Assembly (NCBI GenBank): GCA_035559715.1
Contig: DATMAW010000161.1
Location: 1-64,000 of the forward strand
Reading direction: 5' to 3'
Length of the DNA: 64,000 nt
Origin: JACQHC01 sp035559715
Lineage (GTDB): Bacteria > Gemmatimonadota > Gemmatimonadetes > Gemmatimonadales > GWC2-71-9
Positions 27,267-36,085 of this stretch are shown one piece after another. The translations under genes were made by a program, and so were the position numbers. The notes beneath the pieces are model-generated. The model did no database searches. It saw only the letters and a program-made list of their open reading frames with translations, and was not told the DNA's origin. Position 1 is the first letter of the stretch; each line of letters starts with the position of its first letter.

Positions 27267-29081
27267 ATGTCCAGCCGCCCTCCCTCCCCCACCGGTCGCT
27301 CACGTCGAGTCCGCAAGAACCTTCGCCAGGGCATGGCGCTGGCCTGGGCGGCGTCGCCGCGCTCGTTGATGCGCTATTCCCTGCTGGGAATGCTGAATGC
27401 GGCGATGCCCCCCATTGCGGTGGTACTGGGAGCCATGCTGGTGAACCGCATCGCCGAAGCGCAGGATCGGAACCTGAACCTCGATGACTTGCTCCCGATC
27501 GTCATCGGGTTGTGGCTCGTCGCGGTACTCCAACGCGGCATCGGATCGTACCTCGGCTACGGTAGGAACTTGTTCGTGCGGAGAGTCGAGTTGGAAGCTG
27601 AGCGACGCCTGCTGGCCAAGGCAGCCACCGTGGACCTGGGGCACTTCGACAACTCCGACTGGCACGATCGGCTCGCGCGCGCCAAGCGCGACGTGAATTG
27701 GCGTCCGGGGGACCTCACCTGGTCGGTCCTGGGCCTGTCGGGAAACATCGTGACAATCGTGCTCATGGCGGGGCTGCTGGCAAGTCTGCACTGGGTGCTG
27801 GTAATTCTGGCGCTCGCGGCGGCCGGACTGTCCCTGGCGCTCGAGCGGCGGGTCACGGCCAAGCTGTACGAATTCTTTTACCACGAGACACCGGAAGAGC
27901 GCGAGCGGAACTATCTGGGCGACCTGCTGGTGCAGCCACGCACCGCCAAAGAACTGCGAGCGTATGTCCTCGCCGACTATCTGCTCGACCGACATCGTGG
28001 GGTCTCGGAAGATCTGTTCGAGCGCCGGGCGCGGATGTACCGCTCGAGCACCCGCACGGCGCTGCTGACCGGGCTCGTGACCGGAACGGCATTGGCGCTC
28101 GCCTATCTGTTCGTGGCCATGCAGGGCGTATCGGGGACGATCAACCCGGGAGGCGTCGTGCTGGTGATCGGCGCGTTCACGTCGGTCTCGGGCACACTGG
28201 GCCAGATCTCGAGCACGTTCGTCGCCGTGGATCAGCATACGACGTTCCTCGATGACTATTTCTCCTTCCTCGCCGCCGAGACGCTGGTACCGGAACCGGC
28301 GAAGCCGCGCGCGCTGCCCAGCGGTCCGATCGGCGGGATTGCCATTGACGATGTGACATTCTCGTACCCTGGCGCGACCGAACCCGCCCTGCACGGGCTC
28401 ACGCTCGACATCGGGCGCGGCGAGCTCATCGCCTTGGTGGGCGAGAACGGAGCCGGCAAGACCACGCTCGTGAAGCTGTTGCTGCGGTTCTACGACGTAA
28501 GCAGGGGCGCCATCCGGATCGGTGGGGTGGACATCCGCGAGTTGGATCCCCGCGCGCTCCGCGATCGGATCGGTGTGTTGTTCCAGGACTTTGCGGCGTA
28601 CGAACTGTCGGTTCGCGAAAACGTCGTCATGGGCCGGCCGGACGCCGCTCCCGGCGACGGCCGCGTGCTGGACGCGCTGCGCGCATCCCGAAGCGAGTGG
28701 CTGGTGGACAAGATGCCCAACGGACTGGATTCCAAGGTTGGCCGGTTGTTCGAGGGCGGGCATGACCTTTCCGGCGGGGAATGGCAGCGACTTGCGCTCG
28801 CCCGCCTGATGTTCCGCGACGCGGACATCTGGATCCTCGACGAGCCGACATCGTCCCTCGATCCCGAGGCGGAGGCGGCGGTCTTTGCCGAGTTGAAGGC
28901 AAACCTCAAAGGCCGGATCGGCATCGTCATCTCACACCGGTTCTCCACGGTGCGGATCGCCGACCGCATCGCGGTGATCGCAGAAGGACGCGTGACCGAA
29001 CTGGGCACCCACGAGGAGCTGCTGGCCGCGGACAGGCGGTACGCGCGTCTGTTCGAGCTGCAGGCCGCGGGGTATCGCTGA
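27267..29081 (+). CDS. ABC exporter, fused permease-ATPase
   Basis: A 604-residue half-transporter of the type I ABC exporter family. About six membrane helices (residues 30-310) precede the nucleotide-binding domain: Walker A GENGAGKTT near residue 395, signature DLSGGEWQR, Walker B IWILDEPTSSLD and the switch His in ISHRFSTV. It should work as a homodimer, exporting a lipid, peptide or drug. It follows a terminator and so is probably the start of a new transcript. Confidence 0.93.
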   Translation: MSSRPPSPTGRSRRVRKNLRQGMALAWAASPRSLMRYSLLGMLNAAMPPIAVVLGAMLVNRIAEAQDRNLNLDDLLPIVIGLWLVAVLQRGIGSYLGYGRNLFVRRVELEAERRLLAKAATVDLGHFDNSDWHDRLARAKRDVNWRPGDLTWSVLGLSGNIVTIVLMAGLLASLHWVLVILALAAAGLSLALERRVTAKLYEFFYHETPEERERNYLGDLLVQPRTAKELRAYVLADYLLDRHRGVSEDLFERRARMYRSSTRTALLTGLVTGTALALAYLFVAMQGVSGTINPGGVVLVIGAFTSVSGTLGQISSTFVAVDQHTTFLDDYFSFLAAETLVPEPAKPRALPSGPIGGIAIDDVTFSYPGATEPALHGLTLDIGRGELIALVGENGAGKTTLVKLLLRFYDVSRGAIRIGGVDIRELDPRALRDRIGVLFQDFAAYELSVRENVVMGRPDAAPGDGRVLDALRASRSEWLVDKMPNGLDSKVGRLFEGGHDLSGGEWQRLALARLMFRDADIWILDEPTSSLDPEAEAAVFAELKANLKGRIGIVISHRFSTVRIADRIAVIAEGRVTELGTHEELLAADRRYARLFELQAAGYR

Positions 29082-29149
29082 ACGAGGACCGTGGCCACAT
29101 CTTGGAGGCCATCGCCTCCACTCACGGGGGCTCTTTGCTGGAGGTGCGT

Positions 29150-29407
29150 GTGGGAAAAAAGATGAAGGCGTACCTGCCGCGCTGGATGCTATGGATCGTG
29201 ATGCCCATGCTGGTCCTGGTGTGGGGTGTCATCACCTACGTCACCTTCGGCACCCCGGAGGGGCGAGAGGAGCCCGGTGTCCTCGGCTGGCTCGTGTTGA
29301 CCGTCATCGTGGTGTTGGTTGGCGTCATGGTGTACCTCATGGCGTCCGGTCGCCTGCCGGCCTACATCCTGGACATGGATGACGACGAGAGCCGTCCGTC
29401 GTCCTAA
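29150..29407 (+). CDS. small two-helix membrane protein
   Basis: An 85-residue hypothetical protein with two membrane helices (WMLWIVMPMLVLVWGVITYV and GWLVLTVIVVLVGVMVYLM) and a short acidic C-terminal tail (DMDDDES). The start is fixed by GGAGG at 29140-29144, five bases before the GTG at 29150. It lies between the ABC exporter and the carbonic anhydrase on the same strand. Family not recognised. Confidence 0.6.
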   Translation: MGKKMKAYLPRWMLWIVMPMLVLVWGVITYVTFGTPEGREEPGVLGWLVLTVIVVLVGVMVYLMASGRLPAYILDMDDDESRPSS

Positions 29408-29434
29408 GGACACCGGGAGCGGCGCGCGCTCTCC

Positions 29435-30052
29435 TTGATCACAGCACACGAGGCGCTGAAGCGCCTGGAGGCGGGCAACCGCCGATTCATCAGCGACGCA
29501 TCCGGATCAGCGCCGCGCCTGAGCCCCCTGGAGCGCGCCCGACTCGCCCAGGGCCAGGAGCCGTTCGCCATCATCCTCGGCTGTTCGGATTCCCGGGTGC
29601 CAGCCGAACTGGTGTTCGATCAGGGGTTCGGCGACCTGTTCGTGATCCGAGTGGCCGGCAACGTCGTGGCACCATCCCAGATCGGCAGCGTGGAGTTCGC
29701 CGCCGCACGCTTTGGCACACGTCTCGCCGTTGTGCTGGGACACACGCAATGCGGCGCCGTCATGGCAACACTGGACGAGATCCGGCAGCCGGAGACCCGC
29801 TGGTCAAGGCACCTGAAGTCGATCGTCGATCGCATCAGGCCGGCGGTCGAGCCCCTCCTGCACGAGTTCGGCGATCAGCCGGCCGCCCTGCTGCGGCAGG
29901 CCGTGCGCGCCAACATCCAGGCCTCGGTGAATCAGCTGCGACACGGCTCCGCCATCCTGGAGCACCTGATCAAGGCCGAGGGGCTCCTAGTGATCGGGGC
30001 CGAGTACTCGCTGGAGACGGGCGTCGTGGAGTTTCTCGACGCACCCACCTGA
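29435..30052 (+). CDS. beta-carbonic anhydrase
   Basis: A 205-residue beta-class carbonic anhydrase, interconverting CO2 and bicarbonate in the cytoplasm. The zinc ligands are visible: Cys in GCSDSR near residue 50, and HTQC near residue 103. The Asp-Arg pair in CSDSR is the usual catalytic dyad. It starts with TTG at 29435 and converges on the DUF5916 gene, whose stop is six bases away. Confidence 0.95.
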   Translation: MITAHEALKRLEAGNRRFISDASGSAPRLSPLERARLAQGQEPFAIILGCSDSRVPAELVFDQGFGDLFVIRVAGNVVAPSQIGSVEFAAARFGTRLAVVLGHTQCGAVMATLDEIRQPETRWSRHLKSIVDRIRPAVEPLLHEFGDQPAALLRQAVRANIQASVNQLRHGSAILEHLIKAEGLLVIGAEYSLETGVVEFLDAPT

Positions 30053-30057
30053 CCGTC

Positions 30058-32754
30058 CTACAGTCCCAGCCAGTAGTTCAGCTTGATGAGGACGATGTTC
30101 TCCGCGGGCTCGCGCAATAACGCTCGGGCGTCATCCCCGAACACGATGCTGCCGCGCGCGAGTTCCGACGCGCTGCTCCGGGTCCAGACGACATACAGCG
30201 TGGATCCCGGCAGATACTCCCACCGCAACACGGCGTTGCCCCTGAGCGACCGAAGGGTGAAGCTGGGATCCTCCACGGTGAAGCTCGCGGCCGGACCGGA
30301 CCCATCCGGGTCAATCGCGTACGTGTCTCGCGCTCCCGACGTAACCTGCACCGTCCCCACATCTTCGCCATATACGACCCGCCGTTCGGACCGCGGGGCC
30401 GCGTACTCTTTGTACCGCGAGTACGCTCCGCTCGCGACCAATGGCTGAACGAACAACTCGAAGGTGAGGTCCGGCGAGAACGTGACGTTGAGTCGCGTGT
30501 TCATCGAGATCGAGTTCTGCTCCAGATCCGCGAACACGTAACGCCGGCTGTAGAACACGGTCGCCGTAGGATCGGACACAGTGGCCACGTACTGGGCCCG
30601 GGACTCGTCGTGGCCCACCGATGGCCCAAGCGATACGGCGACGTTCGATACCGGTCGGACTTCGAGGTCAACCTCGACGCTGCGATCGCAATCGCCGTCT
30701 GCCGTGCACCCGACGTTCCCGAATGCGCTCACCACAAGCGGCTTGCGGCGGTCTGTCGAGATGTTGGCGGACCAGAAGTCGGAGCTTGCCCTTCGAAGCG
30801 CGGGACCACCGCGACTCAGCCGATCGTCGAGGACGCTGGGCCGGTGAATCCAGAACGCGCTGATATCCCAGTAGTTCAGCGGCTGGAGATACGCAAACAG
30901 GTGAGTCTGGCGATCCGTGAGATCGCCGTCGAAGTTGTATTGCTGCTGCACCCCGCCAAGGACGAACAGGTTGCGGTACCAGCCGGTGGGCTTGGTCCAC
31001 TGCTTCATGACGTTGCCGCTCATCCACCAGTAGTCGGCGCGGGACAAGAACGCGATGTCGTTGTTCTCGAACCCGGGCGTGCGGACGTTCGTGGACACTT
31101 CCCACAACACGCTGCCCTGCTCGCGCGCGAACCGCGCATAGGCACCGAAGCCGCGAAGCGCCGTGAGCGATGAATCGTAGGCGTCGCTCAGGAGCCCGTT
31201 CGAGCCGTTGCCGCGGTCAGGCCGCTGGAAGTAGCGAGCACTCGAGCGCTGGAGGCGCAGGATGGCCGCCGGCTCGCCGGACGCCTGCGTGGCCGCCATT
31301 TGCACCATGAGCCGGTAGTTGCGGCTCGCGAACCACATGTCGCTGCTGAGCCCGAACGACTCGGCCCGCCGGGTCAGGTGGTCCCGGAAGTACGGATCAT
31401 CGAGGTCGCGCGCCACCGACGTGCCCATGGCCCGGATTACCGTGGCTCCGCCGCGCAGGTCTTTCGCGACCCGGCCCACGAAATAGTTCGTGAATGGCTC
31501 CACCGTCACGCGGCCGAGCGATCCATCGGCCTGCAGGATGGTTGCGCGCTCGCGCCGTGTCACGGCGTCCATGAGGCCGATGGACCAGCCCGTGCGCGTG
31601 CGCCCGGTGAGCTTCGCGGCCCCGAGAATCGTCGTGTTGTCCGGCACGTCGGCGTACTGCCCCGACGCGAACGCGTTGCCCGATCCCTGCGGGGCGCGGC
31701 CGATGCGCCGGCTGTAGAACAACCCGAGACTCGAGACGTTGGAGCAAAAGAAGCAGCTCAACCCGCCGAACCCGAAGTATCCCGCCCCTTCAACGAAGAA
31801 CGGCCGTCGCTCCTGAAAGAAGGTTTCGAACGCCGACAGGTTGACCACGGCCGGATCCACCTCGACCTGTCCGAAATCCGGATTGATCGTCGCGTTGACG
31901 GTGAGGTTGGAGGTGAGCAGCACGCGAGCGTCGAGTCCGGCCCGGCCGTCGAGCGCATGGGGCTCTTCGAAAGGGTTCGCGGGATCATCCACCGGCGCAC
32001 TGGCGGAGCGGCCGACGACGTACGGGAGCAGTTCCGCCCGACCGGGCGCCCGGGGGATCACGAGCCCGGCGAGATGGCCAAACCGCGACGGGCCGCCGCT
32101 CTCCGTTCGGCCCCACCACGACCACATGGACAGCTCGTTGCGGAGATTCGCCTGTCGCCAGACCTGGAGGCCCCACGTTTGCGGCTCCGTGGTCCTTGCG
32201 TAGCGAAGCTGGGAAAACGGAATGCGCAGTTCCGCGGTCCACCCCAACGAGTCAATGGCCGTCGCCACGTCCCAGACGGGGTCCCACGACTGGTCTTCCC
32301 CACCGCCCAGTCCGTTGGCGTCCCCACGAACGCCGGACGGATTGACGCGGAAGAACAACCGTCCCACGTGGTCGTGATACGTGTCGAAGATCAGCTCGAG
32401 ATAATCGGAATCCAGGTTGCCATCGCGCCGCACGAGCCGGGTGCGGACACCTGCCGCCCCGCCCTCGGCGAACATGCGGGCACCCACGTACAACGCCGCC
32501 GCATCGTAGGCGAATCGCACCTCCGTCCGCTGCGTCGCCGGCTCCCCTTCATTCGGCTGCGACTGCCGGAAGTCCGTTGCCGCCGGGGCCATGCGCCACA
32601 CCTCCTCATCCAGAATGCCGTCCAGACGAATGGCGCCGCGCAACGCCTGGGCACCGATCTCGGGTGGCGTGGTCGGATGGATGTTCTGCGCAACGGCCGG
32701 CCGGGAAAGACCAGCCGCCGCCAGCGTCGCCATAGCGAGACGTAGCCGTACCAT
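30058..32754 (-). CDS. DUF5916 protein with CBM9-like domain, outer-membrane
   Basis: An 898-residue exported protein. After the signal peptide, residues about 40-230 resemble a family-9 carbohydrate-binding domain (AIRLDGILDEEVW, VRFAYDAAALYVG, WTAELRIPFSQLRY). The remainder matches the DUF5916 pattern, with a plug-like FFVEGAGYFGF segment and many alternating beta strands of an outer-membrane barrel. Such proteins are common in Bacteroidota and Gemmatimonadota and may bind or import carbohydrates or peptides, but the function is not established. It is divergent from the dodecin gene. Confidence 0.85.
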   Translation of the reverse strand: MVRLRLAMATLAAAGLSRPAVAQNIHPTTPPEIGAQALRGAIRLDGILDEEVWRMAPAATDFRQSQPNEGEPATQRTEVRFAYDAAALYVGARMFAEGGAAGVRTRLVRRDGNLDSDYLELIFDTYHDHVGRLFFRVNPSGVRGDANGLGGGEDQSWDPVWDVATAIDSLGWTAELRIPFSQLRYARTTEPQTWGLQVWRQANLRNELSMWSWWGRTESGGPSRFGHLAGLVIPRAPGRAELLPYVVGRSASAPVDDPANPFEEPHALDGRAGLDARVLLTSNLTVNATINPDFGQVEVDPAVVNLSAFETFFQERRPFFVEGAGYFGFGGLSCFFCSNVSSLGLFYSRRIGRAPQGSGNAFASGQYADVPDNTTILGAAKLTGRTRTGWSIGLMDAVTRRERATILQADGSLGRVTVEPFTNYFVGRVAKDLRGGATVIRAMGTSVARDLDDPYFRDHLTRRAESFGLSSDMWFASRNYRLMVQMAATQASGEPAAILRLQRSSARYFQRPDRGNGSNGLLSDAYDSSLTALRGFGAYARFAREQGSVLWEVSTNVRTPGFENNDIAFLSRADYWWMSGNVMKQWTKPTGWYRNLFVLGGVQQQYNFDGDLTDRQTHLFAYLQPLNYWDISAFWIHRPSVLDDRLSRGGPALRRASSDFWSANISTDRRKPLVVSAFGNVGCTADGDCDRSVEVDLEVRPVSNVAVSLGPSVGHDESRAQYVATVSDPTATVFYSRRYVFADLEQNSISMNTRLNVTFSPDLTFELFVQPLVASGAYSRYKEYAAPRSERRVVYGEDVGTVQVTSGARDTYAIDPDGSGPAASFTVEDPSFTLRSLRGNAVLRWEYLPGSTLYVVWTRSSASELARGSIVFGDDARALLREPAENIVLIKLNYWLGL

Positions 32755-32971
32755 TGGGAGGGTCCGTCCGTGTCACATCGTTCGACGCCCGAACCGGCGA
32801 ATTGGTTGCGGCGTTCCCAAGTGTTACGGTCGGCGTCGCTCGACGGCCGTCTGGGTCGCCCTATCGCCACCCGGGACTTCGCGGCAGTTTTTGGCGCGGC
32901 CGCGCTCGCCATCCACGGCGCCCCTGAAGTGGCGCCGGATCAGCGGCCGGACCCGGAACCGGAGATCAGCC

Positions 32972-33184
32972 ATGGCGGAAAGCGTCTACAAGGTGATCGA
33001 GTTGATCGGCACGAGTACCCAGTCGTGGGAGAAGGCCGCCGCGGCGGCCGTTGCCCGTGCCGCGAAAACGCTGCGGGACCTGCGCGTTGCGGAGGTGGTG
33101 CAACTCGACATGGTGCTCGACGACGGGAAGATCGAGACCTACCGCGCCAAGATCCGAGTGTCATTCAAGTATGAAGGGGAGTGA
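32972..33184 (+). CDS. dodecin
   Basis: A 70-residue dodecin, the small flavin-storage protein that assembles into a hollow dodecamer. The family opening SVYKVIELIGTSTQSWE, the Ala-rich helix and the closing strand (YRAKIRVSFKYE) all match. The flavin-stacking Trp is in the SWE segment near residue 19. A GGAGA site stands seven bases before the ATG. It is followed at once by an exported amidohydrolase. Confidence 0.95.
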   Translation: MAESVYKVIELIGTSTQSWEKAAAAAVARAAKTLRDLRVAEVVQLDMVLDDGKIETYRAKIRVSFKYEGE

Positions 33185-33185
33185 C

Positions 33186-34424
33186 TTGCACCGCTTCGTG
33201 ACGGCGATCGCGGCTGCCGCCATCGTCCTGACGCCGCGGGGAAGCGAGGCACAGGCGCCGGTCGTCCTTCACGCCGGCAGGTTGATTGACGGCCGGGGCG
33301 GCACGCAGCGGAACGTCGCGGTCGTCGTCCAGGGCTCCCAGATCCAACGCATCGAACCGTGGTCAGGACAGACCGCGACGTACGACCTTTCGGGCTTGAC
33401 GGTGCTGCCGGGGCTGATTGACACGCACGTCCACATCACGTCGCATTTCGGCAAGGACGGGCGTGCGAGCAACGAAGGCGAGACACCGGCCGAGCAGGCG
33501 CTCTACGCCGCGGCGAACGCCTACGTCACGCTGATGGCCGGGTACACCACGGTGCAGTCCATTGGAGCCCCGCTCGACGTTCCCCTGCGAGACGCCATCG
33601 CCCGCGGCGTGCTCCCGGGCCCGCGGCTCCTAACGTCCATCTCCTCGCTCACCGACACCGCCATGCCGCCGGCGCAGATCCGTCGGTGGGTTGGCGAGAT
33701 GGCGGCGCGAGGCGCCGACTTGATCAAGATCTTCGCCTCCAAGAGCATCCGCGAAGGCGGGGCGCAGACGCTGAGCGACGCGCAGATCGCGGCCGCCTGC
33801 GAGGCCGCGCGCGCCGCCGGCAAGCGCATCTGGGTGCACGCGCACGCGGCTTCCGCGGTGCGAGCCGCGGCACTGGCCGGCTGCACGGCCGTGACGCATG
33901 GAAGCCAGGTGACGGATGAGGAACTGCGTCTCATGGCTCAACACGGAACGTACTTCGAGCCCAACATCGGCCTGGTGTCCCAGAACTACATCGAGAACAA
34001 GCCCCGCTATCTGGGCATTGGCAACTACGACGAGGCCGGCTTTGCCTACATGGAGCGCGGCATCCCAATGAAACTCGCCATGTTCAAGGCCGCGCTGAAG
34101 CAGCCGCAACTGCGTCTCATCATGGGCACCGATGCCACGGCCGGCGCCCATGGCCAGAATGCGCGCGAGACCATGTACCGGGTGCAGGTGGCGGGACAGC
34201 CGGCGATGGACGCGCTCATCGGGACGACGTCACTCGCCGCCGCGGCGCTCGGCATGGCGGACCGGATCGGTGCCATCGCCTCGGGGATGGACGCCGACAT
34301 CATCGCCGTAAACGGTGACCCGCTGAGCGACATCACCGCGCTCCAGCGGGTGGTGTTCGTGATGAAGGCCGGCAAGGTGTACAAGAACGACCCGGCCGCT
34401 GCCGCCTCGGAGGCCCGGCGCTGA
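33186..34424 (+). CDS. exported amidohydrolase (imidazolonepropionase/prolidase-like)
   Basis: A 412-residue metal-dependent hydrolase of the amidohydrolase-1 family with a signal peptide ending near GSEAQA. The TIM-barrel metal motifs are DTHVHI, Lys in LIKIF, HAHA, VTHGS and GTDATAG. This set resembles Xaa-Pro dipeptidase-type and imidazolonepropionase-type enzymes acting on dipeptide-like substrates. The TTG at 33186 is supported by GGGGAG five bases upstream; an ATG at 33171 would overlap dodecin by 14 bases. It is probably co-transcribed with dodecin and perhaps with the following amidase. Confidence 0.88.
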   Translation: MHRFVTAIAAAAIVLTPRGSEAQAPVVLHAGRLIDGRGGTQRNVAVVVQGSQIQRIEPWSGQTATYDLSGLTVLPGLIDTHVHITSHFGKDGRASNEGETPAEQALYAAANAYVTLMAGYTTVQSIGAPLDVPLRDAIARGVLPGPRLLTSISSLTDTAMPPAQIRRWVGEMAARGADLIKIFASKSIREGGAQTLSDAQIAAACEAARAAGKRIWVHAHAASAVRAAALAGCTAVTHGSQVTDEELRLMAQHGTYFEPNIGLVSQNYIENKPRYLGIGNYDEAGFAYMERGIPMKLAMFKAALKQPQLRLIMGTDATAGAHGQNARETMYRVQVAGQPAMDALIGTTSLAAAALGMADRIGAIASGMDADIIAVNGDPLSDITALQRVVFVMKAGKVYKNDPAAAASEARR

Positions 34425-34483
34425 CTCGCGGCGCCACGCGGGAGGTCGTCGGAACCGCCACCCGGCGCATCGGGTGGCGGTCC

Positions 34484-36085
34484 GTGCTGCTACGGGCCAC
34501 CGTACTGTTCGCGCCCCTCTGCACCGAATGCGTGCTGCTCCCCGCGCAAGCGCTGGCACAGGCTGCCGGAGCGCCGGCCCCGGCTCCAGCTACCAGTCCG
34601 TCTGGTTTCACCATTGAGGAAGCCACGATCGCGGAGATCCAGGCCGCCTTCAGGTCTGGCGGCCTCACCTGTCGGGGTCTGGTCGAGCAGTACCTCCGCC
34701 GCATCGAGGCGTACGACAAGAACGGTCCGGCTCTGAACGCGATCGTCGTCGTGAACCCCGGCGCTCTGCAAACGGCAGACTCGCTGGATGGAGTCTTCCG
34801 CCGCAACGGTCCGATCGGGGCGCTTCACTGCGTTCCCATCATCGTCAAGGACAACTTCGAGACGGTGGACCTGCCCACCACCGCGGGCTCCCTGTCGCTC
34901 GAGGGGTTCGTGTCCGGCCGCGATGCCTTTCAAGTCCGCCGCGTGCGCGAAGCAGGGGCGATTGTACTCGCGAAGTCCAACATGGCAGAATTCGCGTTCA
35001 GTCCGTACGAGACCGTGAACTCCATCCTGCCGGGCTACACCAAGAACCCCTACGCGCTTGATCGCGTGACGGCAGGTTCGAGCGGCGGCACGGCGGCGGC
35101 GGTGGCCGCCAACTGCGGCGCGGTGGGACTCGGCACGGACACGGGCAACTCCATCCGCGGCCCGTCGTCCCATCAGGCGCTCGTGGGGATCCGCTCGACC
35201 ATGGGGCTCACCAGTCGCTCCGGAGTCGTGCCGCTCAACCTTGCGGCGGACATTGCCGGACCCATGGCGCGGACGGTGGCCGACGCGGTGGCGGTATTTC
35301 AGGTGATCGCAGGGTACGACCCCGACGATCCCGTGACCGAGGCCAGTCGCGGGCGAGAGATTCCGAACTACGCGGCGTCGCTCGTGAAGGACGGGCTGCG
35401 GGGGGCGCGGATTGGCGTCTTGCGCCAGGCGTACGAGCGACCCACCGCCGATGCCGAGGTGCTGCGGGTGTTTACCCGCGCGCTCGAGGACATGCGGGAG
35501 GCCGGCGCCACCATCGTGGACACCGTGTTGATCCCCGAGCTGGACTCGCTGCGACAGGCACAGACCGGCTCGTGCAGCCGATTCAAGTACGACTTCGAGC
35601 GCTGGATGGCGAGCACCGGGGGCCGCACACCCGTGAAAGACCTGGCGGAAATCATCCGGAGCGGGCGGTTCCATCCGTCCATCCGCCAGCGATTGGAGCA
35701 AGCGGAGGCCGCCGCGCTGCCGCCGGATCGCAGTCCCGGGTGCGAAAGCAATCAGCGGTTCCGCGAGGGGCTACGAGCCGCCGTGTTGCGGGTCCTGGAT
35801 CGCCACCGCCTCGACGCGCTAGTGTACCCCACCTGGAGCAATCCCCCGCGCCTGATTGGCGACCTGAACACGCCCCATGGCGACAACAGCCAGCTGTTCT
35901 CCCCGGCCACGGGCTGGCCCGCCATTCAAGTGCCCATGGGATACACGCGGGGCGGGACGCTGCCGGCCGGCATCACGTTCTTCGGACGCGCCTGGAGCGA
36001 ACCCCTGCTGATTCGATTAGCGTTCGGCTACGAACAGACCACGCGCCATCGGCGCCCGCCACCAACGACCCCTCCCCTTCGATGA
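34484..36085 (+). CDS. amidase signature enzyme, exported
   Basis: A 533-residue amidase of the signature family, which hydrolyses amide bonds through a Ser-cisSer-Lys triad. Lys is in IIVKDNFE near residue 120, the cis-Ser in GSSGGTAAAVA near residue 200 and the nucleophile in DTGNSIRGPSS near residue 225. The GTG start leads into a signal-like segment ending near ALAQAA. It lies 59 bases after the amidohydrolase gene, and its stop overlaps the next start (ATGA), which is unusual because that gene is a diguanylate cyclase. Confidence 0.92.
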   Translation: MLLRATVLFAPLCTECVLLPAQALAQAAGAPAPAPATSPSGFTIEEATIAEIQAAFRSGGLTCRGLVEQYLRRIEAYDKNGPALNAIVVVNPGALQTADSLDGVFRRNGPIGALHCVPIIVKDNFETVDLPTTAGSLSLEGFVSGRDAFQVRRVREAGAIVLAKSNMAEFAFSPYETVNSILPGYTKNPYALDRVTAGSSGGTAAAVAANCGAVGLGTDTGNSIRGPSSHQALVGIRSTMGLTSRSGVVPLNLAADIAGPMARTVADAVAVFQVIAGYDPDDPVTEASRGREIPNYAASLVKDGLRGARIGVLRQAYERPTADAEVLRVFTRALEDMREAGATIVDTVLIPELDSLRQAQTGSCSRFKYDFERWMASTGGRTPVKDLAEIIRSGRFHPSIRQRLEQAEAAALPPDRSPGCESNQRFREGLRAAVLRVLDRHRLDALVYPTWSNPPRLIGDLNTPHGDNSQLFSPATGWPAIQVPMGYTRGGTLPAGITFFGRAWSEPLLIRLAFGYEQTTRHRRPPPTTPPLR

